From a virus, in the IMG/VR virus record IMGVR_UViG_3300036846_001591, positions 1 to 38,470 of that record: 38,470 bases of DNA; one strand, given 5' to 3'. Below, piece after piece: positions 14,568 to 23,124 of the stretch (the stretch's first letter is position 1; every line of letters begins with the position of its first letter). The notes under the pieces are model-generated. The model was not told the DNA's origin. It was given only the letters and a program-made list of their open reading frames with translations, and did no database searches. The position numbers were made by a program, and so were the translations under genes.

Positions 14568-16337
14568 TTAAAAAATCTCCATAAAACCTGTATTACTACC
14601 GGTTGCCCCTTCGAGCGGTTCATTGAATAAGGCGTGCATTACCGCCCAGGCCACATCACCGTGGCTGACGCCCTCTGCGCGGCTGGTGACATAGGTTGCC
14701 CGCCGGCCCGTTGCGGTCATCTGTTTACGAATGGACATAAACGCCTGAGCGATATCCAGCGCGCCGGCGTCGAACTCCAGCCGGCCAGAGCGGATCACGT
14801 CGCGGGCTTTCAGCACCAGGTCGGTTTTCATTTCAAGGCTGTAGTTGATGGCGTTAACCGCCGGGAAGAATTGGCGCACCAGTTGCGACACCGCACGGCC
14901 AAGGCCAGTGTTATCAATCCCGATATAAGTCACGTTGTAGCGCTCAGTCAGCGCCTTGATATTTTTGGCCTGGGCGGAAAAATCCATTCCGCGCCACTGA
15001 TGGCGCTCCAGCACGCGGAACTTGCCGCCAGCAATCAGCGGCGGCAGGATAACCGCACAGCCTGCGCTGTCGCCGTTTTCAGAACTGGCCGGGTCATAAC
15101 CGATCCAGACTTCCCGCGCCTCCACCGGGCGCAATGCGAAGGGTTTAACGTCCGTCCAGTGTTCCCAACTGTCGACCATACAACGCTGCATTTCCCCCAT
15201 CGGGAACACCGACGCGGTATCGTCAATGAAGTTGCACATGAACAGGTTTTCAAAGTCTTCATCGCTGTTCTCTTCGCGCAATTCATCCAGATCAAACAGG
15301 TCACAGCCACCGCGTAACGCATCCTCAATGGTGACAATCTGGCGGAACTGCTTATCTTCACAGAGCAGGCCACTGGCCAGACGTTTATAGCTAACATCAA
15401 TTTCCCGGCGTCTGTCCTTCGACTTACCCTTGTTAAACAGCGTGCCATTCCAGAATGAATAGGCTTCATGGGTCATGCTGGATGGGGTGGAAAAATAGGT
15501 GGAACGGTAGCGCGTTTGCGACGCCATACCCGATGCGGCCCGGCGCAACTTCTTAAAGCCCGGGATCCAGAAATACTCATCCAGATACAGGTTGCCCGGT
15601 CGCCCCTGGGCGGTGTTGGAGTTGGTGCCCAGAAAGTGCATTTCCGCCGCGTTTGGCAGAATGATAGTTTCCCCGCGCAGCTCTACATCAACCTCCTGGG
15701 CAAAGGCCATGATGTAGTTTTTGAACTGGTGCGCCTGCGCTTTCGAGGCAGAAACAAACATCTGATTACGGCCAGAATCCAGGGCGTCGATCAGGGCTTC
15801 GCGGGCAAAATAGTAGGTTGCGCCAATCTGGCGACTTTTCAGGATATTGCGGATACGGAATTCTTTCGACAGCCCGGCCTGATACCAACTGCGTTGATAC
15901 TCAAACATCTGTTCAAGAAAGATTTCTTTCAGCCGGGCGTGTTGCTCATCCGTAAAGGCATTTTTCTGCGTGCGTTTGCGCGGGCCGGCGTTACGGGCGG
16001 CAATGTTGGGGTTCAGAACTGTCTCATTACCGCCGTCATTGTATTTCCCTATGCGGGCGTGCCGCTCTGCCTGGCGGGCCAACAGGTCAATTTCTTTGAG
16101 GTCGCGCCCTTCCTTCTCCGGCTTTAGGATTAACTGACAGTAGCGGGCGGCAGTGGTGATTTGCATCTGGTCGAGCGGGCCGTAATCGTCCCACTTGTCG
16201 CGACGTTTCCAACTGTGTACCGTGACGGACTTCTCCCCGATCATCTCGGCGATGCGGGTCACTCGCAGCCCCTGCCAGTAGAGATACATCGCTTGACGAC
16301 GGGGATCCAAATCGGCACTGATAGTAATAGCACTCAT
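14568..16337 (-). CDS. P: terminase large (ATPase) subunit P
   Basis: A 589-residue large terminase matching P2 gpP, which cuts at cos and drives DNA packaging with the small subunit M. The N-terminus carries a helix-turn-helix-like segment (about residues 20-50). The ATPase has a Walker A-like loop, KSRQIGAT (167-174), and a Walker B, YLDEYFW (251-257). The C-terminal nuclease domain begins with IGYDPASSENGDSAG and includes GIDNTGLG. It is transcribed leftward, divergent from O, with an Ogr-type site between the two genes. Confidence 0.95.
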   Translation of the reverse strand: MSAITISADLDPRRQAMYLYWQGLRVTRIAEMIGEKSVTVHSWKRRDKWDDYGPLDQMQITTAARYCQLILKPEKEGRDLKEIDLLARQAERHARIGKYNDGGNETVLNPNIAARNAGPRKRTQKNAFTDEQHARLKEIFLEQMFEYQRSWYQAGLSKEFRIRNILKSRQIGATYYFAREALIDALDSGRNQMFVSASKAQAHQFKNYIMAFAQEVDVELRGETIILPNAAEMHFLGTNSNTAQGRPGNLYLDEYFWIPGFKKLRRAASGMASQTRYRSTYFSTPSSMTHEAYSFWNGTLFNKGKSKDRRREIDVSYKRLASGLLCEDKQFRQIVTIEDALRGGCDLFDLDELREENSDEDFENLFMCNFIDDTASVFPMGEMQRCMVDSWEHWTDVKPFALRPVEAREVWIGYDPASSENGDSAGCAVILPPLIAGGKFRVLERHQWRGMDFSAQAKNIKALTERYNVTYIGIDNTGLGRAVSQLVRQFFPAVNAINYSLEMKTDLVLKARDVIRSGRLEFDAGALDIAQAFMSIRKQMTATGRRATYVTSRAEGVSHGDVAWAVMHALFNEPLEGATGSNTGFMEIF

Positions 16338-16411
16338 GCGTAATCAGCCTGAATTTCAACGTTTCAATGCCGAAAGGCTACCTACCCGCTACCGCCAACA
16401 CCCTTAATGCA

Positions 16412-16435
16412 CCTTGTGCCATTGACCACACAAGG
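16412..16435. promoter_or_regulatory. Ogr-type activator site between P and O
   Basis: CCTTGTG (16412-16418) and CACAAGG (16429-16435) form a hyphenated dyad containing TGT-N12-ACA, the form known for P2 Ogr/Delta binding about 55 bases before late start sites. Counting 55 bases outward gives starts near 16478 (toward O) and 16368 (toward P). Both lie shortly before the gene starts, so one symmetric site may serve both divergent late promoters. Confidence 0.75.
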
Positions 16436-16527
16436 CCGCCGCGTTGTCCCCATTCCAGCCCCCCGCCAACATAAGCCAAACACGGCCAACACCGGCCACA
16501 TTCGCTTACATGATCGGGGCTTATCCA

Positions 16528-17325
16528 ATGCCAATTTCAAAATCTTTCCGTGTCGCCGTCGAGGGGGCTACCAGTGATGGCCGTCAGATCCAGCGCCAGC
16601 ACATCAAAGAGATGGCCGAAACCTATAACCAACAGTTCAAACCGGCACGCGTCAACCTTGAGCATTACCTGAGCATTTTTCCTGACAGCACCTTCTGTGC
16701 TTATGGTGATGTGCTGTCCCTGAGTACCGTTGAAATCAACGATGGCCCGCTAAAAGGCAAGTTGGCGCTCTATGCCCAGGTTGACGCGACGGATGGCCTG
16801 GTGCAGTTGAACAATAAGCGTCAGAAGATTTTCACCAGCATTGAGTATTACGAAAAATTCGCTGATACCAACAAAGCCTATCTGACCGGCCTCGCGTTCA
16901 CGGATAACCCGGCATCACTCGGCAGTGAAGCGATGAAATTCAGCTCAAACCACCTGGCACAGCAAGGCCTGTTTTTCTCAGCCGGCGAAGAAACCACCCT
17001 CGAATTCGAAGCACCGGAAACCGACAAACCGAACCTGCTCGCCAGCATTAAAGCCATGTTCAGCAAACGGCAGGCCTCTGATGATGCGCGCTTTATCGAT
17101 GTTCACCAGGCCGTGGAGTTGGTCGCCGAAAGGCAGCAGCAGGCCGAGGAAAAACTTTCCGGTCTGGATGGCATGAAAGACACCATTCAAAAGCTGACAG
17201 ACCGACTGACCGCCAGCGAGACGGCATTTTCCACACTGGAAACCAAACTCAGCACCACCGACCGCAGCGACAAGCGTCGCGATCTGTCAACGGGTGGCGA
17301 AAGCGCCGAGCTAACCGACTGTTAA
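16528..17325 (+). CDS. O: capsid scaffolding protein / protease O
   Basis: A 265-residue homologue of P2 gpO, the internal scaffold that also cleaves N, L and itself during head maturation. The N-terminal protease domain is recognisable from SKSFRVAVEGATSDGRQIQ, VNLEHYLSIFPDST and YLTGLAFTDNPASLG. The C-terminal scaffold part has coiled-coil character (about residues 190-255). The start at 16528 matches the P2 O start by alignment and has GGGGC upstream; the frame is open further but would overlap the promoter region. Confidence 0.92.
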   Translation: MPISKSFRVAVEGATSDGRQIQRQHIKEMAETYNQQFKPARVNLEHYLSIFPDSTFCAYGDVLSLSTVEINDGPLKGKLALYAQVDATDGLVQLNNKRQKIFTSIEYYEKFADTNKAYLTGLAFTDNPASLGSEAMKFSSNHLAQQGLFFSAGEETTLEFEAPETDKPNLLASIKAMFSKRQASDDARFIDVHQAVELVAERQQQAEEKLSGLDGMKDTIQKLTDRLTASETAFSTLETKLSTTDRSDKRRDLSTGGESAELTDC

Positions 17326-17380
17326 GCAACCAATTACAGGCGGTGATAGCACCGTTCTAGCCGATTAAAGGAAAAGAGAA

Positions 17381-18439
17381 ATGAGAAAGGTAACCCGTGA
17401 GCAGTACAAGAAGTATGTGAGCCAGATTGCAAACATCAACGGCATTGATGCTATTGATGTGGCGGCAAAGTTTACCGTTGAGCCATCCGTCAGCCAAAAG
17501 CTGGAAGAAAAAATTCAGGAAAGCAGCGGTTTCCTGAAAAAAATCAATATCGTCCCGGTTGATGAACAAAGCGGTGACAAAATCGGCCTGGGGATTGATC
17601 GCCCGGTTGCCAGCACCACCAACACCGATGAAAAAGACCGTGAACCCATCGATCCAACCAGTTTAGATGAACAGGGCTACGTGTGTACCCAGACCAACTT
17701 TGATACCGCATTGAAGTATTCAAAACTGGATTCGTGGGCCAAGTTCAAGGATTTCCAGGTCAAAATTCGCAACCAGATTGTGAAACGTCAGGCGCTGGAT
17801 CGCATCATGATCGGCTGGAACGGAACTAAACGTGCAAGAACATCCGATTTCACCGTCAACAAGCTGTTGCAGGACGTGAATATTGGCTGGCTGGAAAAAA
17901 TCCGCAAAGGCGCGCCGGATCAGGTGATGTCAAAGATTTTGGATGAGGCTGGCGCTGTCGTGTCAGAAAAAATCCGCATCGGCAAAACTGGCGACTATCA
18001 CAACCTGGACGCCCTCGTTATGGATGCCGTCAACGAACTGATCGCCGCCTGGTTCCAAGACGACACCGAGTTGGTCGCCATCGTCGGACGCTCCCTGCTG
18101 GCGGATAAATACTTCCCGATCGTCAACAACGAGCAGGAAAACAGCGAAATGCTGGCGGCGGACGTCATTATCTCGCAAAAACGCATCGGTGGGTTGCAGG
18201 CGGTGCGCGTCCCTTCCTTCCCGGATAACACCATTCTGATCACCCGTCTGGATAACCTGTCTATTTACTGGCAAGACGGCACCCGCCGCCGCCACATCAT
18301 CGACAATCCGAAGCGCGATCGCATTGAAAACTACGAATCGGTCAACGAGGCGTATGTGGTGGAGGATTATCAATGCGCCGCACTGATCGAAAATATCGAC
18401 ATCCGGAAACCAGCCGCACCGGCACCGTCGGAGGGTTAA
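17381..18439 (+). CDS. N: major capsid protein N
   Basis: A 352-residue major capsid protein of P2 type (P2 N has 357). The N-terminus MRKVTREQYKKYVSQIANIN and the segment FLKKINIVPVDEQSGDKIGL are typical, as is the block DNLSIYWQDGTRRRHIIDNP near the C-terminus. A strong AAGGAAAAGAG precedes the ATG. Helper capsid proteins of this type are also used by P4-like satellites. Confidence 0.95.
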   Translation: MRKVTREQYKKYVSQIANINGIDAIDVAAKFTVEPSVSQKLEEKIQESSGFLKKINIVPVDEQSGDKIGLGIDRPVASTTNTDEKDREPIDPTSLDEQGYVCTQTNFDTALKYSKLDSWAKFKDFQVKIRNQIVKRQALDRIMIGWNGTKRARTSDFTVNKLLQDVNIGWLEKIRKGAPDQVMSKILDEAGAVVSEKIRIGKTGDYHNLDALVMDAVNELIAAWFQDDTELVAIVGRSLLADKYFPIVNNEQENSEMLAADVIISQKRIGGLQAVRVPSFPDNTILITRLDNLSIYWQDGTRRRHIIDNPKRDRIENYESVNEAYVVEDYQCAALIENIDIRKPAAPAPSEG

Positions 18440-18442
18440 TCC

Positions 18443-19099
18443 ATGACCAGCCCAGCACGCAGACATAAACAATATATCGCTGCACAGCAGTCCTCCTCAC
18501 TCAGTGAAGCGGCCAGCCTGAGCCACCTGGGCAACAATGACCTGCTGCTGTTCAAGATGCAGCAGGACTTGGCCAGGCTGAGTGGTGTTGAGTCCCACGA
18601 CACCAAGGCGGAACTGAAACGCCGCATGATCCCCACTTACATGCCGTGGGTCGCCGGTGTGCTGCAAAGTGATGCCGGCAGGCAGGACGCCATTCTGATG
18701 CGCGTGCTGGTCTGGTTGCTGGACGTGGGCGACATGGAAACCGCGCTGAATATCGGCGAATACGCCATCAAGCATGATTTGGTTGCCCCTGACGGTTTCG
18801 AGCGTTCTACCGGCTGCCTGATTGCCGAAGAACTGGCCGCCGCTGCACAACGCAGCATGACGGCCAGTAAACCGCTGGACACGGCACAGTTACTCCGCGC
18901 TCAGCAGTTGCTCACAGGGCAGGATATGCCGGACAAGGTCAAGGCCCGGCTGTATAAATTCGCAGGATATGCCCTGCGTCAAGACGGTGACACCGTGCTT
19001 GCCCTGGACACATTAAAAAAAGCCCTGCTGAAAGATGAGAATTCCGGTGTGAAATCTGACATTAAACAACTGGAAAAACTCACTCAGGCAGGAAGTTAA
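18443..19099 (+). CDS. M: terminase small subunit M
   Basis: A 218-residue protein in the P2 M position with the family N-terminus TSPARRHKQYIAAQQ and the core LRVLVWLLDVGDMETALNI-like segment. The small subunit recognises cos DNA for the large subunit P. It starts three bases after the N stop with GGAGGG upstream. The usual phage order O-N-M-L is intact. Confidence 0.92.
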   Translation: MTSPARRHKQYIAAQQSSSLSEAASLSHLGNNDLLLFKMQQDLARLSGVESHDTKAELKRRMIPTYMPWVAGVLQSDAGRQDAILMRVLVWLLDVGDMETALNIGEYAIKHDLVAPDGFERSTGCLIAEELAAAAQRSMTASKPLDTAQLLRAQQLLTGQDMPDKVKARLYKFAGYALRQDGDTVLALDTLKKALLKDENSGVKSDIKQLEKLTQAGS

Positions 19100-19192
19100 C
19101 GAATCGCCCCCGGCGAGGGCGGCACGGGAGCCGCGACAGGTTTTAACCGCATCAACGCTCCCGTCCACCGCCCGACTCACAGAGAAAAAACC

Positions 19193-19714
19193 ATGGTCAG
19201 CATAGCGATTGAACCCGCACCGGGCGACCAGCAACCCGGCAACAATCTGGAAATTGATGTGACACCTCCCCCCGCGCCGCCGGTCAGCACGGTGATCAAA
19301 AATACGGTTTTTTGGCCGGATATCGACCTGAAACAGTACCGGGAGGATATGCGCCAGGACGGCACGATCACACAGCCGCGTCTGCTGGAAGCCACCCGCA
19401 ATGCCATCAATGAAGTTAACGAACGCCTGGCCAACTGGCGAAAACAGCAGCAAAGCGCGGGCAATAGCGCGCTGGATCAGGTTCCTGCCGATCGTCTGGA
19501 TGATGAGAGCACCCGCGTACAGCTTTACCGCCGTGCGGTGTTTTGTCTGACGCAAGCCAGCCTGACTGAGCGTTTTCGCAGCTTTGACGCCACCAACTCA
19601 GGCAACAAGCGGGCCGAGTCATTGGAGCCAACCGTTGACGACCTGCGCCGCGATGCGGATTGGGCCATCAATGATTGCCAATCGCTGCCGCGCATGACGG
19701 TTGAGTTGATCTGA
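19193..19714 (+). CDS. L: head completion/stabilisation protein L
   Basis: A 173-residue homologue of P2 gpL, which closes filled heads and connects portal and tail. The motif NTVFWPDIDLKQYREDMRQD near residue 37 and LYRRAVFCLTQASLTERFRS are typical. It follows M after 93 noncoding bases that contain no recognisable signal. Its stop overlaps the ATG of X. Confidence 0.92.
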   Translation: MVSIAIEPAPGDQQPGNNLEIDVTPPPAPPVSTVIKNTVFWPDIDLKQYREDMRQDGTITQPRLLEATRNAINEVNERLANWRKQQQSAGNSALDQVPADRLDDESTRVQLYRRAVFCLTQASLTERFRSFDATNSGNKRAESLEPTVDDLRRDADWAINDCQSLPRMTVELI

Positions 19715-19917
19715 TGAAGGTCTATGCGCACCAGGGCGACACTGTTGATGCACTGTGCCAGCGCTATTACGGCAAAACACAGGGTGTCACCGAACAGGTA
19801 TTGCTGAGCAATCCGGGCCTGGCCGATCGGGGGCCAATTCTGCCCCACGGTTGCCCGGTAGACATGCCGGATATCATTCAAGCCGCATCGGTGCAAACCC
19901 TTCAATTATGGGATTAA
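19714..19917 (+). CDS. X: tail protein X
   Basis: A 67-residue homologue of P2 gpX with a LysM-like sequence (VYAHQGDTVDALCQRYYGKT). It is needed for tail assembly, probably at the tail-head end or tip. It overlaps the L stop by one base. Confidence 0.9.
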   Translation: MKVYAHQGDTVDALCQRYYGKTQGVTEQVLLSNPGLADRGPILPHGCPVDMPDIIQAASVQTLQLWD

Positions 19918-19941
19918 CCCCCTGCGGGCGGGAGGTGGAGA

Positions 19942-20208
19942 ATGAAAATTATGACGGAAAAACTTGCCGCCGGTCTTAACTACTGCATTGCCGGCGGACT
20001 CTGCACCGGCGGTCTGGTCGACTGGTTCCGCCATGTGGACTGGAATCAGGTTGCGGTGATCGGCGGTTTTATCCTGGGCCTGATCACTTATCTCACGCAG
20101 ACCTATTTCGACTGGCGGCGCACCAAAGCTTATGAAAAAGGGGTAAGCGCCGGGATCATCACCGAACCGCCGGTAAAGCGCCGCCTGTTCCGTAAGGAGG
20201 CCGAATAA
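19942..20208 (+). CDS. S21-like pinholin with dual-start motif
   Basis: An 88-residue holin resembling the phage 21 pinholin S21. It begins MKIM, matching the MKSM dual start of S21, where Met1 gives the antiholin and Met4 the holin. The first membrane segment (YCIAGGLCTGGLVDWF) is weakly hydrophobic and Gly-rich, as in a SAR-type helix; the second (VAVIGGFILGLITYLTQTYF) is a normal span. The C-terminus is basic. P2 itself uses an unrelated holin Y, so this is a lambdoid replacement. It precedes the SAR endolysin, its expected partner. Confidence 0.85.
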   Translation: MKIMTEKLAAGLNYCIAGGLCTGGLVDWFRHVDWNQVAVIGGFILGLITYLTQTYFDWRRTKAYEKGVSAGIITEPPVKRRLFRKEAE

Positions 20209-20702
20209 TGGCGATGTCACCTACCTTGCGGAAAAGTTTGCTTGGTGCTGCCGGTACTGGCGCAGTGGCGATCGCCTCATTAATGATCCCTGAGCTGGAA
20301 GGCGTCAGGCTTGAGCCTTATCGCGACGTCGCAGGCGTGTTGACGGTCTGCTACGGCCACACCGGCCCCGACATTATCCCCGGCAAGCGCTACAGTCTGG
20401 CGCAATGCAAAGCCATGCTGGACAGAGACCTGATCCCCTTTTCCCGTTCAGTTGAGCGATCGGTAAAGGTTCCCGCGACAGAGTACCAAAAAGCCGCGCT
20501 GATCAGTTTCAGCTACAACGTGGGGGTTTACGCTTTTGAGCATTCTTCCTTGCTACGCAAGCTGAACGCAGGCGACGCAGCCGGCGCTTGCGCTGGCCTT
20601 CGCCAGTGGATTTATGCCGGCGGCAAACCGTGGAAAGGCCTGATGAACCGCCGCGATATAGAGCATGAGGTGTGCACCTGGGGGCAAAAATGGCCCGTCT
20701 GA
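20208..20702 (+). CDS. SAR endolysin, GH24 lysozyme (R21-like)
   Basis: A 164-residue muramidase of the T4/P22/R21 lysozyme family. The catalytic triad is Glu31, Asp40 and Thr46 (E-x8-D-x5-T) in LEGVRLEPYRDVAGVLT. Ahead of it is a signal-anchor-release segment rich in Ala and Gly (LLGAAGTGAVAIASLMI, residues 11-27), which lets the enzyme sit inactive in the inner membrane until depolarised by the pinholin. The C-terminal GGKPWKGLMNRRDIEHEVC is typical. AAGGAGG precedes the ATG, which shares a base with the holin stop. Confidence 0.93.
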   Translation: MAMSPTLRKSLLGAAGTGAVAIASLMIPELEGVRLEPYRDVAGVLTVCYGHTGPDIIPGKRYSLAQCKAMLDRDLIPFSRSVERSVKVPATEYQKAALISFSYNVGVYAFEHSSLLRKLNAGDAAGACAGLRQWIYAGGKPWKGLMNRRDIEHEVCTWGQKWPV

Positions 20703-21127
20703 TTGCCGTCATCGTCCTGATCCTACTCTGCCTGCTGACCTTTCTGTTCTACAGCAATCAGGGGCTGCGCCAGGTGCGCGACACATTGCAGGATGCCAAC
20801 GGCCAGTTAACCCGCCAGATTGATTGGCAGAACAAGACGCAGCGCGCTGTTGCTGCCATTGACGAAAACCGAAGCCGGGAATTAACCGATGCGAAAAGTA
20901 AAATTGATGATTTGCAGCGTGATATTGCCGATGGCCGTCGCCGGCTGCGGCTCAGCGCCACGTGTCCAACCGCCACCGCCGCCAGCCTGGCTGATGCAGA
21001 CGGCCCCCGACTTACTGACGCCGCTCAACGGAATTATTTCACTCTCAGAAAGCGAATTGAAACCGCCCACAGCCAAATAGCCGGCTTGCAAGACTACATC
21101 CGCAACGTCTGCCTGGCACAACCGTAG
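20690..21127 (+). CDS. Rz: i-spanin Rz-like
   Basis: A 145-residue protein with an N-terminal membrane anchor (LIAVIVLILLCLLTFLFYS) and a long charged coiled-coil region. This is the build of the inner-membrane spanin that fuses inner and outer membranes in the last step of lysis. It overlaps the lysozyme end by 13 bases and has TGGGGG upstream. It replaces the P2 lysB/lysC arrangement with a lambda-type pair. Confidence 0.85.
   Translation: MARLIAVIVLILLCLLTFLFYSNQGLRQVRDTLQDANGQLTRQIDWQNKTQRAVAAIDENRSRELTDAKSKIDDLQRDIADGRRRLRLSATCPTATAASLADADGPRLTDAAQRNYFTLRKRIETAHSQIAGLQDYIRNVCLAQP
20889..21080 (+). CDS. Rz1: o-spanin Rz1 lipoprotein, nested in Rz
   Basis: A 63-residue lipoprotein read entirely inside Rz in another frame. 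The signal peptide ends in a lipobox, MAVAGC (Cys20), and the mature part is Pro-rich (PRVQPPPPPAW), as in lambda Rz1. Complete nesting is a known arrangement for this class of spanin genes. Confidence 0.87.
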   Translation: MRKVKLMICSVILPMAVAGCGSAPRVQPPPPPAWLMQTAPDLLTPLNGIISLSESELKPPTAK

Positions 21128-21135
21128 GAGGCATC

Positions 21136-21603
21136 ATGTTAAAACCGGACTCACTTCGCGCGGCCCTGGGCGGTTCCGTAAGCTACGTGAAGCAAAACCC
21201 CGATTGCCTGCACATTTTTATTGATAAAGGGGTAATTTATTCCACCCTGGCCCCGTCGCTGTCTTTTGAATATCAGTACACGCTGAACCTTATCGTGACC
21301 AGCTATGCCGATGACGCCAATCTGTTGATCGTGCCTATCCTGCATTGGTTGCGTACCCATCAGCCCGATATCATGGCCAACCCGGATAAACGCGGCGATG
21401 GCTTCACCTTTGAAGCCGATTTCCTGAATAATGCCACAAGGGATATCAGCATTGACCTAAAACTGACCGAGCGCGTGATCGTCAGCGAGGACAATGGCAA
21501 GCTGAACGTCAGGCATGTGGATGAACCGCCACCACCGCCGAGCGACCTCAGCAGTTATGAAATTTGGATGGAAGGTCGCAAGGTGGCAGCATGGGCAGCT
21601 TAA
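21136..21603 (+). CDS. R: tail completion protein R
   Basis: A 155-residue homologue of P2 gpR, needed to finish the tail so it can join the head. The N-terminus MLKPDSLRAALGGSVSYVKQ and the motif DDANLLIVPILHWLRTHQPD are typical. AGGAGG precedes the ATG. It overlaps S by 13 bases. Confidence 0.92.
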   Translation: MLKPDSLRAALGGSVSYVKQNPDCLHIFIDKGVIYSTLAPSLSFEYQYTLNLIVTSYADDANLLIVPILHWLRTHQPDIMANPDKRGDGFTFEADFLNNATRDISIDLKLTERVIVSEDNGKLNVRHVDEPPPPPSDLSSYEIWMEGRKVAAWAA

Positions 21604-22046
21604 ACGACTTCCAGGCGCTGGACGAAACACTGTCCGTGTTGCTACAGCAGCTTTCCCCGCAGTCCCGCCAGGTATTCACCCGCCAGGTGGCCAAAGAGTT
21701 GCGCCAGCGCCAGCAAAAGCACATCCAGGAACAGAAGAACCCGGACGGTTCGCCGTACATACCGCGCAAAAACAAACGGCAGGACAAGCACGGGCGCATC
21801 CGCCGCAAAATGTTTACCCGGCTGCGCACCGCACGCTTTATGAAAACCGAATCCAACACCGATGAAGCCGCCGTGACGTTTGCCGCCGGTGTGACCAATT
21901 TATCCGCCGTCCACCATTACGGCCTGCGGGATAAAGTCAGCCCAGACGGCCCCACGGTGCGCTATGCGCGCCGGCAGTTGTTGGGCTTCACCGATGCCGA
22001 TATTGAATGGATTAAGGATCTGGCGTTGACGCACATCGCCAAATAA
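21591..22046 (+). CDS. S: tail completion protein S
   Basis: A 151-residue virion morphogenesis protein matching P2 gpS. Typical segments are SRQVFTRQVAKELRQRQQKH, the RIRRKMFTRLRTARFMK block, and the end GFTDADIEWIKDLALTHIAK. I chose the ATG at 21591 for its AAGGTGG. It ends the ONMLX-lysis-RS operon; no clear terminator follows before the V promoter. Confidence 0.9.
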   Translation: MGSLNDFQALDETLSVLLQQLSPQSRQVFTRQVAKELRQRQQKHIQEQKNPDGSPYIPRKNKRQDKHGRIRRKMFTRLRTARFMKTESNTDEAAVTFAAGVTNLSAVHHYGLRDKVSPDGPTVRYARRQLLGFTDADIEWIKDLALTHIAK

Positions 22047-22074
22047 TCACCCCGCCTTACTGAGCACGCCACCG

Positions 22075-22098
22075 CTTTGTGCCATCGCTGGCACAAAG
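22075..22098 (+). promoter_or_regulatory. Ogr-type activator site before V
   Basis: CTTTGTG (22075-22081) and CACAAAG (22092-22098) form the same TGT-N12-ACA dyad seen before O and FI. The expected start, 55 bases downstream, falls near 22141, immediately at the V start codon. Confidence 0.75.
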
Positions 22099-22141
22099 CA
22101 CACAAAATGCCCCACGCGCCCGCACGCGGCACACTGGCAAC

Positions 22142-22780
22142 ATGAAAGCTTCCATCGCCGAACTAAAACGCCTCCTGGCTAACATTGTGCGCATTGGCAC
22201 CGTCTCCGAAGTGGATACGGCCAAAGGCCTGTGCCGCGTGAAGATCGGGAAAAATGAAACCGACTGGCTGAACTGGTTGACGCTGCGTGCCGGTCGCGTG
22301 CGCTTTTGGTCTGCCCCGTCGGTTGGCGAACAGGTGATCGTGCTGAGCATCTTCGGTGATCTGACCACCGGCTTTGTACTGCCGGGCGTATTTTCAGATC
22401 AGTATCCCGCCGCCTCGGCGTCTCCCGATGCTGTTCGCCTGGACTTCCCCGACGGCGCGGTCATTGAGTACGAGCCTGATAACGGCACGCTGACGGCAAA
22501 GGGCATGAAGTGCGCCGATATTCAGGCATCTGAAAAAATTAGCGCCACCGCCAACGTCGTGGTGGTGACAGCCAATCAGATGATCACCCTGGATGCACCC
22601 GTGGTGGAATGCACCCATAAATTGATTGCTGGTTCATTGTTGCTCAAATACGGCGGAGAAATGTACGGGAATATCACCCACACCGGCGGCAGCTTTAATT
22701 CCAACGGTGTGATCATCCACATCCATTATCACGGCAACGTGCAGAACGGCGGCGGTAATACCGGGGGGCCAGCATCATGA
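22142..22780 (+). CDS. V: baseplate spike protein V
   Basis: A 212-residue homologue of P2 gpV, the membrane-piercing spike at the tip of the tail tube. It has an N-terminal OB-fold (DWLNWLTLRAGRVRFWSAPS) and a triple-helical C-terminal needle ending in HIHYHGNVQNGG, where the His-x-His motif probably binds the iron ion at the tip. The ATG at 22142 matches the P2 V start but has almost no ribosome site. With a start of transcription near 22141, V mRNA might be leaderless. Confidence 0.93.
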   Translation: MKASIAELKRLLANIVRIGTVSEVDTAKGLCRVKIGKNETDWLNWLTLRAGRVRFWSAPSVGEQVIVLSIFGDLTTGFVLPGVFSDQYPAASASPDAVRLDFPDGAVIEYEPDNGTLTAKGMKCADIQASEKISATANVVVVTANQMITLDAPVVECTHKLIAGSLLLKYGGEMYGNITHTGGSFNSNGVIIHIHYHGNVQNGGGNTGGPAS

Positions 22781-23124
22781 TGTATCTCGGCATGAACCGT
22801 AACGATGGCCAGGCTATCAGCGAAATCGAACACATCCGCCAGTCGGTCAGCGATATTTTGATCACGCCCGTCGGCAGCCGTGTCATGCGCCGTGACTACG
22901 GTTCGCAGTTATCGACCCTGATTGACCAGCCCCAAAACCCCGCGCTAAACCTCCAGATGATGGCCGCCATTTATGGTGCGGTTCTGCGCTGGGAAACCCG
23001 CATTTCCCTCACTGCGATCAATCTCGCTTCCAGCGTTGACGGGGAAATGGTGGTTGATTTGGTCGGCAACCGGACGGACACCGCCGGGCGTATCCAGTTC
23101 TCATTACCTGTCAGGGGGCAATAA
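22777..23124 (+). CDS. W: baseplate protein W
   Basis: A 115-residue protein, exactly the length of P2 gpW and related to T4 gp25, a baseplate wedge part. Typical segments are ISEIEHIRQSVSDILITPVG and SRVMRRDYGSQLSTLID. It overlaps V by four bases. Confidence 0.94.
   Translation: MMYLGMNRNDGQAISEIEHIRQSVSDILITPVGSRVMRRDYGSQLSTLIDQPQNPALNLQMMAAIYGAVLRWETRISLTAINLASSVDGEMVVDLVGNRTDTAGRIQFSLPVRGQ

Noticed and set aside
14634-16127. Long plus-strand frames opposite the P gene (for example 14634-15317 and 15468-16127)
   Set aside because: They are antisense shadows of the well conserved terminase gene, caused by its GC-rich codon use.
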